Below, in pieces: positions 36,740 through 47,328 of a stretch of DNA of 64,000 nucleotides (within the stretch, counting starts at the first letter, position 1; each line of letters starts with the position of its first letter). Both the position numbers and the translations under genes were made by a program. A model generated the notes under the pieces. The model was not told the DNA's origin and did no database searches. It saw nothing but the letters and a program-made list of their open reading frames with translations. This DNA is from Garcia nutans (taxonomy: Eukaryota > Streptophyta > Magnoliopsida > Malpighiales > Euphorbiaceae): positions 26,419,501-26,483,500 of the forward strand of contig CANTUV010000032.1 of the NCBI GenBank assembly GCA_947685225.1, given 5' to 3'.

Positions 36740-37990
36740 TTTCCCATGATTCTTATGAAGAAATTCATGAGTAAGAAAGTCAAATATACTTTTATTTTTT
36801 CCTTTAATAAATTCTATATCAAAATCAAGTGTACTCAAAAGAGCTTTCCATATAGCAAAAATCTGTTTTGAGGCAAGAGTTTTACATCTTTTTAAAAAAT
36901 ATCTTTAACACTTTTACAATTAATACAAAGTAAATTTTTTTTATTTAATAAATCATATTAAAATTTTGAAATGCATAAAACATTACTCAAAATTTCTTTT
37001 TTAATAATTGAATAATTTAATTGGGTCAGGCTCCAATGTCCTGGGTAAAATTGGACTATGGTTTCTCTGCCCTCTTTTATCTGTTTTAATATCCCACCAT
37101 ATCCTATATCTGAAGCATCAGTCTCAACTATTTTTTGAGCTAATAGGCCAGTTATATGTAAGCAAAGAATAGTTTTTACTAGGATTTTAATTTATTTTAC
37201 TATACTAGTATGGACTTCGATCCATGAGCTAAGATTTTTTCTTAAGCCTATCATGTAGTGGTTTTATAATTATATTCAAGTTTGGATAGAATTCTATAAT
37301 ATAATTTAAACATCCTAAAAATCTCTGTAATTGGGCTTTATTAAGGATTTGATTAGGAAACTTATTTTCAAAAGCTAAGTTTTTTTCTATAGGTTCTAAA
37401 ATTCTTTGTTCTATACAGTGTCCTAAGAATTTGATTTTGGCCTGAAACAGAGATATTTTAGTTTTACTTAATACTAATCCATTCTTTTTTACCACCATAA
37501 AAAAAGTTTTTAGATATTTAAAATGTTCATCTAAAGTTTTACTAAAAATTAATATGTCATCTATATAAATAATTAAAAATTTAGTATAATAATTAAAAAT
37601 ATCATTCATCACTCTCAGATTTTATATCAAATTTACTAAATATCATTCATCACTCTGAAATATGCCAAAATCCATATTTTATATCAAATTAGCTTCATAA
37701 AGCCTATTTAGCAAATCTTTTTATTTGAAATAGGATACCTAGTCCATTTTAAAGTTTTATTTAAAAGTTTATAATTTATTATTAATTTAGGGACTCCTCT
37801 TTCTATTTTAGAGACTTTATTAACACAAAATACTGCACAAGACCATGAATTTCTAGATTTAGTAATTAAATTTTAATTTTGTAAATCAGTTAATTCTTTT
37901 TTACATAATTCAATCGTATCAGACGCCATTTGAATGGGCTGGGCTTTATTTATAATAGATTTTTCATCAAAGCCTATTTCATATGATAAA
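36740..37990 (-). pseudogene. pararetrovirus reverse transcriptase-RNase H remnant
   Basis: Reading right to left: an RT N-terminal segment (about 37990-37665) with several stops; a deletion that removes the part before the active site; the YIDD box (within 37612-37229, residues 16-19 of that fragment) and FLGH; then RNase H beginning with an Asp-x-Asp-Ala-Ser start near 37115 and continuing, with stops, to about 36750. A local duplication near 37596-37690 repeats ATCATTCATCACTCT. RT box wording and RT followed directly by RNase H without integrase support a caulimovirid rather than Ty3/gypsy source. Non-functional. Confidence 0.82.
37087..37661 (-). repeat. inverted repeat, left arm (virus-derived)
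   Basis: Reverse-complement partner of 38003-38534. Both cover the RT active-site region to the RNase H start. The arms differ by roughly one base in ten plus small indels, and the left is longer because of the local duplication near 37596-37640. Confidence 0.85.
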
Positions 37991-38002
37991 TCAACCTTAT
38001 GT

Positions 38003-38534
38003 TGTTTCAGAGAGTGATGAATGATATTTTTAATCCTTATACTATATTTTTAATTAGTTTTTTAGATGACGTATTAATTTTCAATAAAATCCTAGATGAA
38101 TATTTTAAACATCTAAAAACCTTTTTTATGGTGGTAAAAAAGAATGGATTAGTATTAGATAAAATTAAAATGTCTCTATTTCAGACTAAGATTAGATTCT
38201 TAGGACACTATATAGAATATGAAATTTTAGAATATATAGAAAGAAACTTAGCTTTTGAAAATAAGTTTTCTGATCAAATCCTTAATAAAGCCTAATTACA
38301 GAGATTTTTAGGATGTTTAAATTATGTTATAGAATTTTATCTAAATCTGAATAGAATTATAAAGCCACTACATGATAGACTTAAGAAAAATCCTAGCCTA
38401 TGGACTGAGATCCATACTAGTATATTAAAATAAATTAAAACCCTAGTAAAAACTATTTCTTACTTACATATAGCTGACTCATTAGCTCAAAAAATAGTTG
38501 ATACTGATAATTTAGATATAGGATATGGTGGGAT
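38003..38534 (+). repeat. inverted repeat, right arm: second RT fragment
   Basis: The plus-strand copy of the RT active-site region contains an open stretch at 37999-38295 in which the catalytic box reads FLDD instead of YIDD, then a stop and further RT/RNase H sequence to 38534. It is cut at 38534/38535 by the start of an LTR. About 340 bp of opposite-strand RT sequence separates it from the left arm. Confidence 0.82.
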
Positions 38535-40302
38535 TGTCACATCCCAAAGTTTAGGTAGTCGAGTTTTAGGCAAGAAGGACTTAAATAAGTGATCAAATAG
38601 AGGCTCGAGATAGTAAAAAATAAAATCGGTATGCAAAGGAGGCCCGTGAAGTCGACGGGACCTAAAGGTAATTTTTCGAAATGCCAAGGACCTAAGAGTA
38701 ATTTTCTGAAAAGTTGTGTCGGTTTTTAATAGTGACCCTAACGGATGCCATAAATGTGTTCTCGGGATTAATCGGGTCATAATGGTGGCGCACGATTTTT
38801 CCCTAAAACGCACGGTTTGTAAGTTACGGGCGATTTTCCCATAAGGGCATTTTGGACATTTCCACCGGAGGGGCGATTTTGTAATTAAATATAACTTTGG
38901 GGGCAAAATTTAAAAGAATAAAAAGCCACTTTCAAGTGGCCAAATCCTAGCCATTAAGTCCAAATGGGTTGGACAAATCATGGCCATTAAAAATAAACAA
39001 ATTAATTAAATGGAAATTAAATTATAAACAACTAATTTTGGTCTTCCAAACACAAGTAAAGGATCAAAAAACACCACCATCACCACTTTTCTTCTTCCTT
39101 AGGTCGTGCTCCCCCCTCCCTTCTATTTTCAAGGAGAAAATTTTCAAGTCTAAGCCATTTTTCAAGTGAAATTCAATAGGAAATAAGGTAAGATACCATC
39201 CTGAGTCTTATTCTTTCATTAGAATTAGGTATTAGGCTATGTTTAGGAAGATTTGATATTATGTTCATGTTGGAAAAGTACTAGTAAGTTGATGATTATG
39301 GTGAAAAATGATAAACTACTTAAAGGAAATGATGAAAATGGTGATTATTAGTAAGAATAAGTAAAGGATTGTTAGAAAATCATAAGGTAGCATCATGTTC
39401 ATATCTAGGGTTTGTTCTTACATATGTGACATGTTAAATTCATAGGAAATCAAGGAGATTAGAGAGGAAAGGAAGTGAAATAGACAAGAAGAGCAAGGAA
39501 AGCAAGGTTTGGTACTTTAACTAATTGTTTGTTCGTTTTCTTGAAATTTTTTTATTTTAGAATTAGTGAAATGCTGTGACTTGTATGATTTTTAATTAAA
39601 TATAGAAAAATTTTCTTGAAGTAAATTTTTGATATGTTGTGCCTTAATGCGTCTAAAATGACTGAAAAATATTTTGAGTTGAATTCGGAATGATTATGAT
39701 TATGGAAAAATTATTTCTGTTAGACCTGTTCTAGGAGGTACCTTGACTGAGACAGCCATGTTTCCAGATTTTTAATAAAATTTAGAAAAATAATATTCAA
39801 TTAAATTTTGGATATGTTGTTGTTTAGTGAGTCTAGTATTTGAGAAAAATAATTTGGAACCACATTGATTGAATGTAATTTATAGAATTCACAAAATTCA
39901 GAACTGCTGCCAGGATGCAGGGCAACTGGAGCAGTCTGGTTGGGTGAACTACTTGACCAAGATTTTGTGTTCGGTTTGATCTGAAATTTTAAAGGAATGA
40001 TTTTAAGATGTAAAACTAAATTATTTAAAAATTTTAAAGTTTTTAGTCAAGTAGATTATTTTATATAATTTTTCAAAATAAGAATCAAGTTGAGTCTAAA
40101 ACCAGAATTTACTATTCATATGGTCATTTTGCTAATATTCATTTGGTCATTTTTCAAAAGTAATCCAATTGATTCCTTATGCATATAAATGAGCATAATA
40201 TGTTATTAAAATGACAAAATTTGATATTTCACGTTGAAATAATATAAGAAACATAAGTTGATAATTGTATAATGCATATTCGATTAAGAAATGACAACAT
40301 CA
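38535..40302 (+). repeat. LTR fragment of an unrelated gypsy-like family (tentative)
   Basis: Begins TGTCACATCCCAAAG at a sharp break in the virus-derived arm; this start style is common in plant Ty3/gypsy LTRs. The first 350 bp are GC-richer than the surroundings, the rest is AT-rich and non-coding. No matching second LTR, PBS or coding region is visible and the right end is lost at 40302. Short frames inside have no recognisable content. Confidence 0.45.
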
Positions 40303-40599
40303 CATGGTTCATATAATATCAACATTATCATCAAATCAAATTGATCAATTCAATTCATCACTCAAGTATACATAATCAATGACATTGCACATACTTTTTC
40401 ATTGATCACTATATCTTTCACATTTCCTATATCATCATTGATATATTCATACATAACAATTTACCTTATTCAAGGACTTAGAATCTTCCATATACATTTG
40501 GTTGGATCATTATTGGTTTAAGTGTGTTTAGGTACAAAAGACATTTGAAGATCCAACAATGTATGAAAACCAAATAACAAACACAATAACAAACACCCT

Positions 40600-40815
40600 C
40601 AAGGGACACGGCCAAGCTTGTGGCCGTGTCTCTCAACACAACAATCCAGTACCAGACACGGGCAAGGGACACGGCCGTGTCTCTCAACATAAATCAGACA
40701 GTAACAAACACAGGCAAGGGACACGGCCAAGCCAGTGGCCGTGTCTCTCCAAAACTCATCCAACACGGCCAAATTTGCCCTAACTTGGCCGTGTCTCTCA
40801 TAACTTGGCCGTGTC
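40600..40815. repeat. GGCCGTGTC minisatellite inside the LTR fragment
   Basis: Alternating GGACACGGCCAAG and GGCCGTGTCTC blocks about 40-70 bp apart. It is shorter than the version in the solo LTR (54968-55315), where extra units are present. Confidence 0.85.
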
Positions 40816-41152
40816 CTACAATAATTTAAAGACCAAACACTCGAAATTCATCCAAACCAAACCCCAAATCAACATTTCATCATTTTTCTCACAATTTTCT
40901 CAACTAATCATCACTTAGATATCAATTCCACACATTTACATACTTAAATCTCTTGTTATCCTCCTTTTACCCACCAATCATACCAAACAAAACCTCAATC
41001 CAAAAGAAATCAAAACAAGAAGATATATACCTATATATATATAATCAATAAAATTCATTCAAGAAATATGTACTTACTTGTATAGCTTGCCAAATCTTCA
41101 TTTTCATCTTCAATACTCTTAAAATCCTTAAGAAATTTTGATGAAGATCACA

Positions 41153-41198
41153 TTTCTCTCTCTCTCTCGTGCTCTCTCTCTCTCTCTCTCGTGCTCTC
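41153..41198. repeat. (CT)n microsatellite
   Basis: Interrupted CT repeats with GTG breaks; the orthologous tract in the solo LTR is at 55649-55690. Confidence 0.9.
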
Positions 41199-41270
41199 TT
41201 GTCCACGAAGAAGAAGAACAGAACAAGAAGAAAGAAAGAAGGTTCTCCTCCCTTCCTTCGTTCTTATCTC

Positions 41271-41274
<4 letters not shown>

Positions 41275-41338
<64 letters not shown>

Positions 41339-41396
41339 CAATAACAATAATAATAACAACAATAACAATAATAATAACAATAATAACAATTATACC
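41275..41396. repeat. (AAT)n/(AAC)n microsatellite
   Basis: About 120 bp of ATA/ATT triplets grading into AACAAT units. The matching tract in the solo LTR (55765-55828) is about half as long. Frames that read poly-Asn or poly-Ile here are artefacts. Confidence 0.93.
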
Positions 41397-41522
41397 ATTA
41401 AATCTCCACCACACGCAATTCCTTTTGACTTTCTTCTTCTTTTCTCTTTCCTTCAATACACACATTGAATCCAATTACAACAGTAATCCCAACACTTTTA
41501 GGGTATACTTTAGGATATTACA

Positions 41523-42315
41523 GTAACAGTCTTGACGGGTTGAGGATCTCCTTGGTTTATCCGGGTTGAGGTCCAAGAGACTGGGTCTGTTACAGGTAAC
41601 AGTCTTGCCGGGTTGAGGATCTCCTCGAGTTTAGCAGGTTGAGGTCTAAGAGACTGGGGCTGTTACCCTATCCATGGATAGAGATATATATATGTATCGC
41701 CTACGTACTTGATGATTATGATTATAGACCAAAGCAGTAACTCTGAACTTTGAATAACATATTAGTGTCTTTTGGGCCCAAGTTTGTCTTTGTTTTCAAT
41801 GTGATGTACGAATGATGAAATAAATGAAAAATGAGATTCTTGAGAATTGTTTATATGTTTGAGATTATGACATTTGCATTTTATTAAAGTATATTGTTAT
41901 TATAGCTTGTACCACTAAGCCATAGGCTTTGCGCGATTGTAATTCATCGCACAGGTGACAGGGAAGAACCGGAGAGTTCCTCTAGGCCGAGTAGAGTCTA
42001 GAGTTTGAAGTCTTGATAGTGGATCCTAAAGATCAAAGACATACTGCCAACCATGTATATATATCTTATGTTTTGTAAAGCTTGAATTTTGATGTACAAG
42101 TATTTGTAAATATTTGTTATATTTTCCGCTGCGTTTTAAATAAACATTTGTATTTGTTGTGTTTATGATTTCTTTTAAATGATTTAAATTTGTTCATGTT
42201 TTTGAAAAGGGATGAGTCATTTGTCTTGTAAATCGTAGCAATTCTATATTCAGTATACGTATATTACGATCGTATTAGCATGCTGTGTACGTATACGGGG
42301 TATAGGGGTGTTACA
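41523..42315 (+). repeat. D1 5' LTR fragment (last 793 bp)
   Basis: Aligns with 49058-49851 and ends GGGGTGTTACA. It includes both copies of the 73-bp GTAACAG...CTGTTAC duplication. Confidence 0.92.
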
Positions 42316-42322
42316 ATTATTT

Positions 42323-42334
42323 TGGAATCAGAGC
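42323..42334 (+). other. D1 primer-binding site
   Basis: TGGAATCAGAGC, one mismatch to TGGTATCAGAGC; D2 has the perfect form. The inner end touches the CCTAGGTT/AACCTAGG stem-loop at 42334-42359. Confidence 0.9.
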
Positions 42335-42484
42335 CTAGGTTTGAGATTCTCAACCTAGGTCAATTGTAAGAAAAAGGAAATTTTGAGTTTTAAAATACGG
42401 TGTTTACATAAGATACATGTTTTGGTATGGCAGTCTTTGATCTTAATAAGGTATATTCTGCTATGTTTGCAGATATAGGTTGTA

Positions 42485-45400
42485 ATGGCGTCTCAGTCAC
42501 GACAGTCTGTAGAGGGTAGTGCTGAGAGTGTAGCTCCTGAAGAGGGTAGAGATGGAGCTAGAGTTGATAGATTTAGTGAGGCTCCTACTCCTGTGCCAGG
42601 GAGATCCGATGCTGATGAGGTGCCGCCGGGTTGGTTTAGGCACATGGTAGATTTGTTGAGAGGAGCTCCGGTGCAACAGCCACCACCACCATAGCCTCAA
42701 GTGCCAGTGAGGCATTACGACAAATTGAGAAAGTATGGAGCTGAAGATTTCTTGGGCACTACCGATGTTGCAGTGGCTGAGCAGTGGTTGGATAAAGTGC
42801 AGAGGATATTCATTCAGTTGCAAGCTACTGTGGATGAGAAGTTTGATTATGCAAGATCCCTTCTGCAGAAAGATGCCTATGATTGGTGGAAGACGGTTCC
42901 TCATGCCATGGATGATCCACCTACTCTGTCTTATGGTGATTTTCTGAGGGAATTCGAGCTGAAATATACTCCAAGGGAGTATAAAGATATTAAGAAGATG
43001 GAATTCCTGAATTTGAGGCAAGACGACCGGACGGTAACAGAGTATGAGGTTGAGTACATCCGGTTGAGTCACTATGCCGGTGGGATTATCTCGGACGAGA
43101 TTGATAGGTGCAGAAGATTTGAGGAGGGATTTAGGCCCTCTATTATGTGTCTTGTGGCTGGTTCTCGGTACTAGGATTTCTCTCAGCTAGTTGCAGTAGC
43201 TAGAAGTGTTGAGAGAGCGTAGAGTATTGCAGTAGCTGCTCCTGAGGAGGAGACTAGGGTAAGGAGACCCCAGTTTGAGGCAGGGTCTTCATCTGTGAAG
43301 AGAGGTAGAGGAAGTTTTGTTCCGAGGATCAGTAGGAACCAGAGACAGCCGGGTAGGTCAGTGCAGTACTAGAGACAGAGGCCGAGATCTACAGCTTCTA
43401 TAGCTAGTGCTCCAACTCCAGTGGTTCAAAGGTCTGCTCTACCTGTATGTGAGATTTGTGGTAGGAACCATGGGGGTGTTTGTTGGAAGGCTGGTGGATT
43501 GACTGGGTGTTATAGATGTGGGTCACCAGCTCATTTTATTAAAGATTATCCAGAGATATAGGAGCATAGACAGGCTGAGTCTGCAGCTTCTCGACCTAGT
43601 GTTAGCAGAGGTGGTCGAGGGGGCAGAGGGTTAAGTAGAGGTGGTCTGCCCGGGTTTAGTCAAACAGGAGGATCGATGTCTGGAGGCAGTAGACCGGATG
43701 AGGCCGGATCTTCTTAGAGAGTTTATGTGATACAGAGGCAGCCGGATGCTTCAGCAGCTATAGCGGGTACATTCTCTTTATTTGGCATTTCAGTTCTTGC
43801 TTTGATTGATCCATGATCTACTCATTCATACATAAGTGCATTCATTTCGCCCGTGTCTGAATTGCATTCAGAGTCCTTAGGATTTGATGTCTTGGTGACA
43901 AATCCTTTAGGACATAGTGTTGTTGTGAGTAAGGTTCATCGTGATAGTGCAGTAGTAGTGCAAGGTGAGAAGTTTCTTGGGGATTTAATTGAAATGCCTT
44001 TTAAGGAATATGATTTGATCTTAGGCATGGATTGGTTGTCTAAGCATGGAGCTATGGTAGATTGTCAAAGGAAGTGTGTTACCTTGAGAACCGGTGATGG
44101 TAGAATGGTGATGGTGTCTAGTGAGCAAAGACAACTTGCATCCTTGTTTGTTTCAGCTGTAACAGCTAGAAAGTTGATTAGAAAAGGGTGTGATGCTTAT
44201 CTTGCTCATGTTGTGGATACCCGAGTAGTGGGTTCCCAACTTGATAGTATACCCACGGTTGCAGATTTTCCAGATGTGTTTCCTGAGGAGTTGCCAGGGT
44301 TATGCCCTGAGAGAGAGGTTGAGTTTGGTATCGAATTGTTGCCTGGTACCACTCCCATCTCTATTACTCCTTATCGAATGGCACCTGTTGAGTTGAGAGA
44401 GTTGAAGGTGCAATTACAGGAGTTATTGGATAAAGGGTTTATTCGCCCTAGTGTTTCTCCGTGGGGAGCCCCTGTCTTGTTTGTGAAGAAGAAAGATGGT
44501 ACTATGAGATTGTGCATCGATTATAGGCAATTGAACAAAGTGACTATCAAGAATAAGTATCCTTTGCCTAGGATTGATGATCTCTTTGATCAATTGAAGG
44601 GAGCAGCAGTGTTTTCTAAGATTGACTTGAGATCAGGATACCATCAGTTAAGGGTTAGAGCTGAAGATGTTCCTAAGTCAGCTTTCCGCACAAGGTATGG
44701 GCATTATGAGTTCTTGGTAATGCCTTTTGGGTTGACGAATGCACCTGCAGCTTTCATGGATTTGATGAATAGGGTGTTTAGACCCTACCTAGATCAGTTT
44801 GTGGTGGTCTTCATTGATGATATTTTGGTGTATTCACGTAATGAAGAGGAACATGACAAGCATCTGCGGATTGTATTGCAGATCTTGAGAGAAAAGCAAT
44901 TGTATGCCAAGCTGTCGAAGTGTGAGTTTTGGCTTGACCAAGTAACTTTTCTTGGTCATATAGTTTCAGCAGATGGTATAAGAGTTGATCGGAGTAAAGT
45001 TGAAGCTATTTTGAATTGGAGTCCACCAAAGTCAGTGACTGAAGTTAGAAGTTTTCTGCGTTTAGCAGGCTATTATCGACGCTTTGTGAAAGGTTTTTCT
45101 TTAATAGCTACTCCACTCACCAGATTACTTCGAAAAGGAGTTAGATTTGTGTGGTCAGATCAGTGTCAAGCTAGTTTTGAGCAGTTGAAAGAGATGTTGA
45201 CTCAAGCACCTGTTCTTACTTTGCCTGTGGAAAATAAACCTTATGTGATTTATAGTGATGCTTCACATAATGGTTTAGGATGTGTTTTGATGCAAGAGGG
45301 TAAAGTTGTAGCTTATGCTTCTCGGTAGTTGAAGCCACATGAGCTTAATTATTCGACTCATGATTTAGAGTTGGCGGCTATAGTGTTTGCTTTAAAGATT

Positions 45401-47139
45401 TGGCGACACTATTTGTATGGGGAAAAGTGTTTTATCTATATAGATCATAAGAGTTTAAAATATTTAGGAGTTCAAAGAGAGCTTAATCTTCGGCAGAGAC
45501 GTTGGTTGGAGTTGATTAAAGACTACAACTATTTGATTGATTATCATCCTGGTAGGGCGAATGTTGTTGCGGATGCCTTGAGTCGGAAGTCTTTGGCAAG
45601 TTTAACTGTGTATTCACTCTCGTTGCTTGTTGAACCGAAAGCATTCCATGCTAGTTTTGAATCATGCGATGATGGTGCACTGTTGGCTCAATTGCAGTTG
45701 AGACCAGTGTTATTGGATCAGATTAAAGAGGCTCAATTGGATGATGAGAAAATTCAAAAGATTGTTTTAGATTGCCAACGTGGAGAGAGTAGAGATTTTT
45801 ATGTGAGAAGCGATGGTAGCCTTTGGTTTAAAGATAGGTTGTGTGTTCCTGATGATACTAGTTTGAGAAAGTTTATTTTGGAGGAAGCACACCAATCAGT
45901 TTTTGCTATGCATCCGGGAAGTAGAAAGATGTACCATGATTTGAAACAACATTATTGGTGGTTTGGTATGAAGAGAGACATAACGGAATTTGTATCCAAG
46001 TGTCTCACTTGTCAATGGGTGAAAGCTGAGCATCAAGTTCCAACAGGGTTGCTTCAACCTTTAAAAGTGCCTGAATGGAAATGGGAGAGAGTGACAATGG
46101 ATTTTGTTTCTGGTTTGCCATTGACTCAGAAGAAGTATGATGCTATCTGGGTGATTGTTGATCGGTTAACAAAGACGGCTCATTTTCTTCCAATTAGAAT
46201 GGACTATTCTCTTGAGAGACTGGCTGAGCTATATATTAATTAAATAGTGAAGTTGCATGGAGTCACGATTTCTTTAGTGTCTGATCGAGATCCCCGGTTC
46301 ACTTCGAGGTTTTGGAAGAGTTTGCATGATGCATTGGGTTCTCGATTACACTTTAGCACCACTTTTCATCCTGAGACAGATGGGCAGTCAGAGAGAGTGA
46401 TACAGATTATTGAGGATATGTTGAGAAGCTGTGTCATTGATTTCTCTGGAAATTGGGACAGATTTTTGCCACTTGTGGAATTTGCTTACAATAACAGTCA
46501 TCAATCGAGTATTGGAATGGCACCATTTGAGGCATTGTATGGTAGAAGATGCCGAACGCCTTTATGTTGGAATGAACTTGGAGAAGGTAAATTAATTGGT
46601 CCTGATTTGGTTAAAGAGACTGAAGAGAAAGTGAATAAATTCAGGATCGGTTAAAAGCAGCTTCAAACTGATAGAAATCTTATTCAGATTTAAAGAGGAG
46701 AGACATAGAGTTTAACATTGGAGATAAAGTATTTTTGAAAGTGTCTCCTTGGAAAAAGATTTTAAGATTTGGTCGTAAAGGAAAACTGAGTCCTCGTTTT
46801 ATTGGACCGTATGAGATATTGGAAAGAGTTGGTCCAGTTGCTTATCGACTCGCTTTGCCGCCTGAATTGGACCGAATCCATAATGTCTTCCATGTTTCTA
46901 TGCTACGGAGGTATAGAGCAGATTCATCTCATGTTCTGTCTGTTGAATCAATTGAGGTGAGTCCGGATCTGACTTTTGAAGAAGAACCAATTGCTATATT
47001 AGCATATGAAGTAAAAGAGTTGAGAAATAAGAAAGTGCCATTGGTGAAAGTTCTTTGGAAGAATCATGGTAGAGAAGAGGCAACTTGGGAGAGTGAACAA
47101 GCAATGCAAGAACAATATCCTCAACTGTTTCGAACTTGA
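42485..47139 (+). pseudogene. D1 gag-pol, multiply nonsense-mutated
   Basis: Starts ATG at 42485 and ends TGA at 47137-47139. In-frame stops: TAG at 42692, 43172, 43220, 43370, 43559, 43715 and 45326; TGA at 43814; TAA at 46241. Indels near 46630 shift the frame; in the new frame TGA and TAG follow at 46669 and 46672. Order of domains: Gag, CCHC knuckle (about 43510-43551, last Cys changed to Tyr), protease (stop just after Asp-Pro), a 491-codon open stretch holding reverse transcriptase with FIDD at 44810-44821, RNase H, integrase with zinc region, first catalytic Asp at 46099 and second at 46282, and a chromodomain-like tail to the end. Comparison with B and D2 shows that most stops replaced glutamine codons. 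Confidence 0.93.
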
Positions 47140-47172
47140 GATCAGGTAATTTCAGGGACGAAATTTCTTTTT

Positions 47173-47185
47173 AGAGGGGGAGAAT
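47173..47185 (+). other. D1 polypurine tract
   Basis: AGAGGGGGAGAAT directly before the TG of the LTR at 47186. This is the tract whose counterpart is deleted in B. Confidence 0.88.
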
Positions 47186-47290
47186 TGTAATATCCCAAAA
47201 TATGCCCTAGAAGTTTTGGGTATAATTGTTGTTTTAATTGGATTTATTGTATATGTGTATTTGGAAAGAAAAAGGAAATGAAGAGAGAGT

Positions 47291-47328
47291 GTATATGTTG
47301 TATATATAGCAATATATACAACATATAC
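47291..47328. promoter_or_regulatory. perfect 17-bp hairpin in LTR upstream part
   Basis: Arm GTATATGTTGTATATAT (47291-47307), loop AGCA, arm ATATATACAACATATAC (47312-47328), no mismatch. It lies about 105 bp inside the LTR start, in what should be U3. A cruciform, a transcription-factor palindrome or a TATA source are possible. Confidence 0.8.

Larger units (their letters stand above)
34115..38534 (-). mobile_element. endogenous caulimovirus-like (pararetrovirus) locus
   Basis: Minus-strand order from right to left: reverse transcriptase and RNase H (about 37990-36740), a further broken reading frame (36560-35037), then a non-coding stretch with a TATA-like box (34834-34844) and possible leader sequence to 34115. 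A second partial reverse transcriptase lies on the plus strand at 38003-38534. RT and RNase H wording is caulimovirid-like, with no LTRs and no integrase, unlike the surrounding elements. It is an old genomic copy with many stops and deletions. Genus is undetermined: a separate frame after the polymerase argues for a multi-ORF genus. Confidence 0.8.
40303..41522 (-). repeat. LTR fragment of the solo-LTR family
   Basis: Matches 54671-55951 of the solo LTR over 1.2 kb, including the GGCCGTGTC minisatellite, the (CT)n and (AAT)n tracts and the terminal GATATTACA at 41522. The first 1.6 kb of the LTR is missing at 40302/40303. The palindrome GACACGGCCGTGTC lies at 40668-40681. Confidence 0.9.

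Noticed and set aside
36626..36871. 81-codon plus-strand frame opposite the virus-derived region
   Set aside because: It is antisense to RNase H and downstream viral coding sequence that explains the DNA better.
40478..40829. Frames of 69-74 codons over the GGCCGTGTC minisatellite, and similar ones at 54896-55351
   Set aside because: Overlapping frames on both strands of a tandem repeat in LTR DNA; no start context or conserved product.
41169..41526. Reading frames of 99-111 codons on both strands across the (AAT)n tract
   Set aside because: They are poly-Asn or poly-Ile translations of a microsatellite in an LTR fragment.
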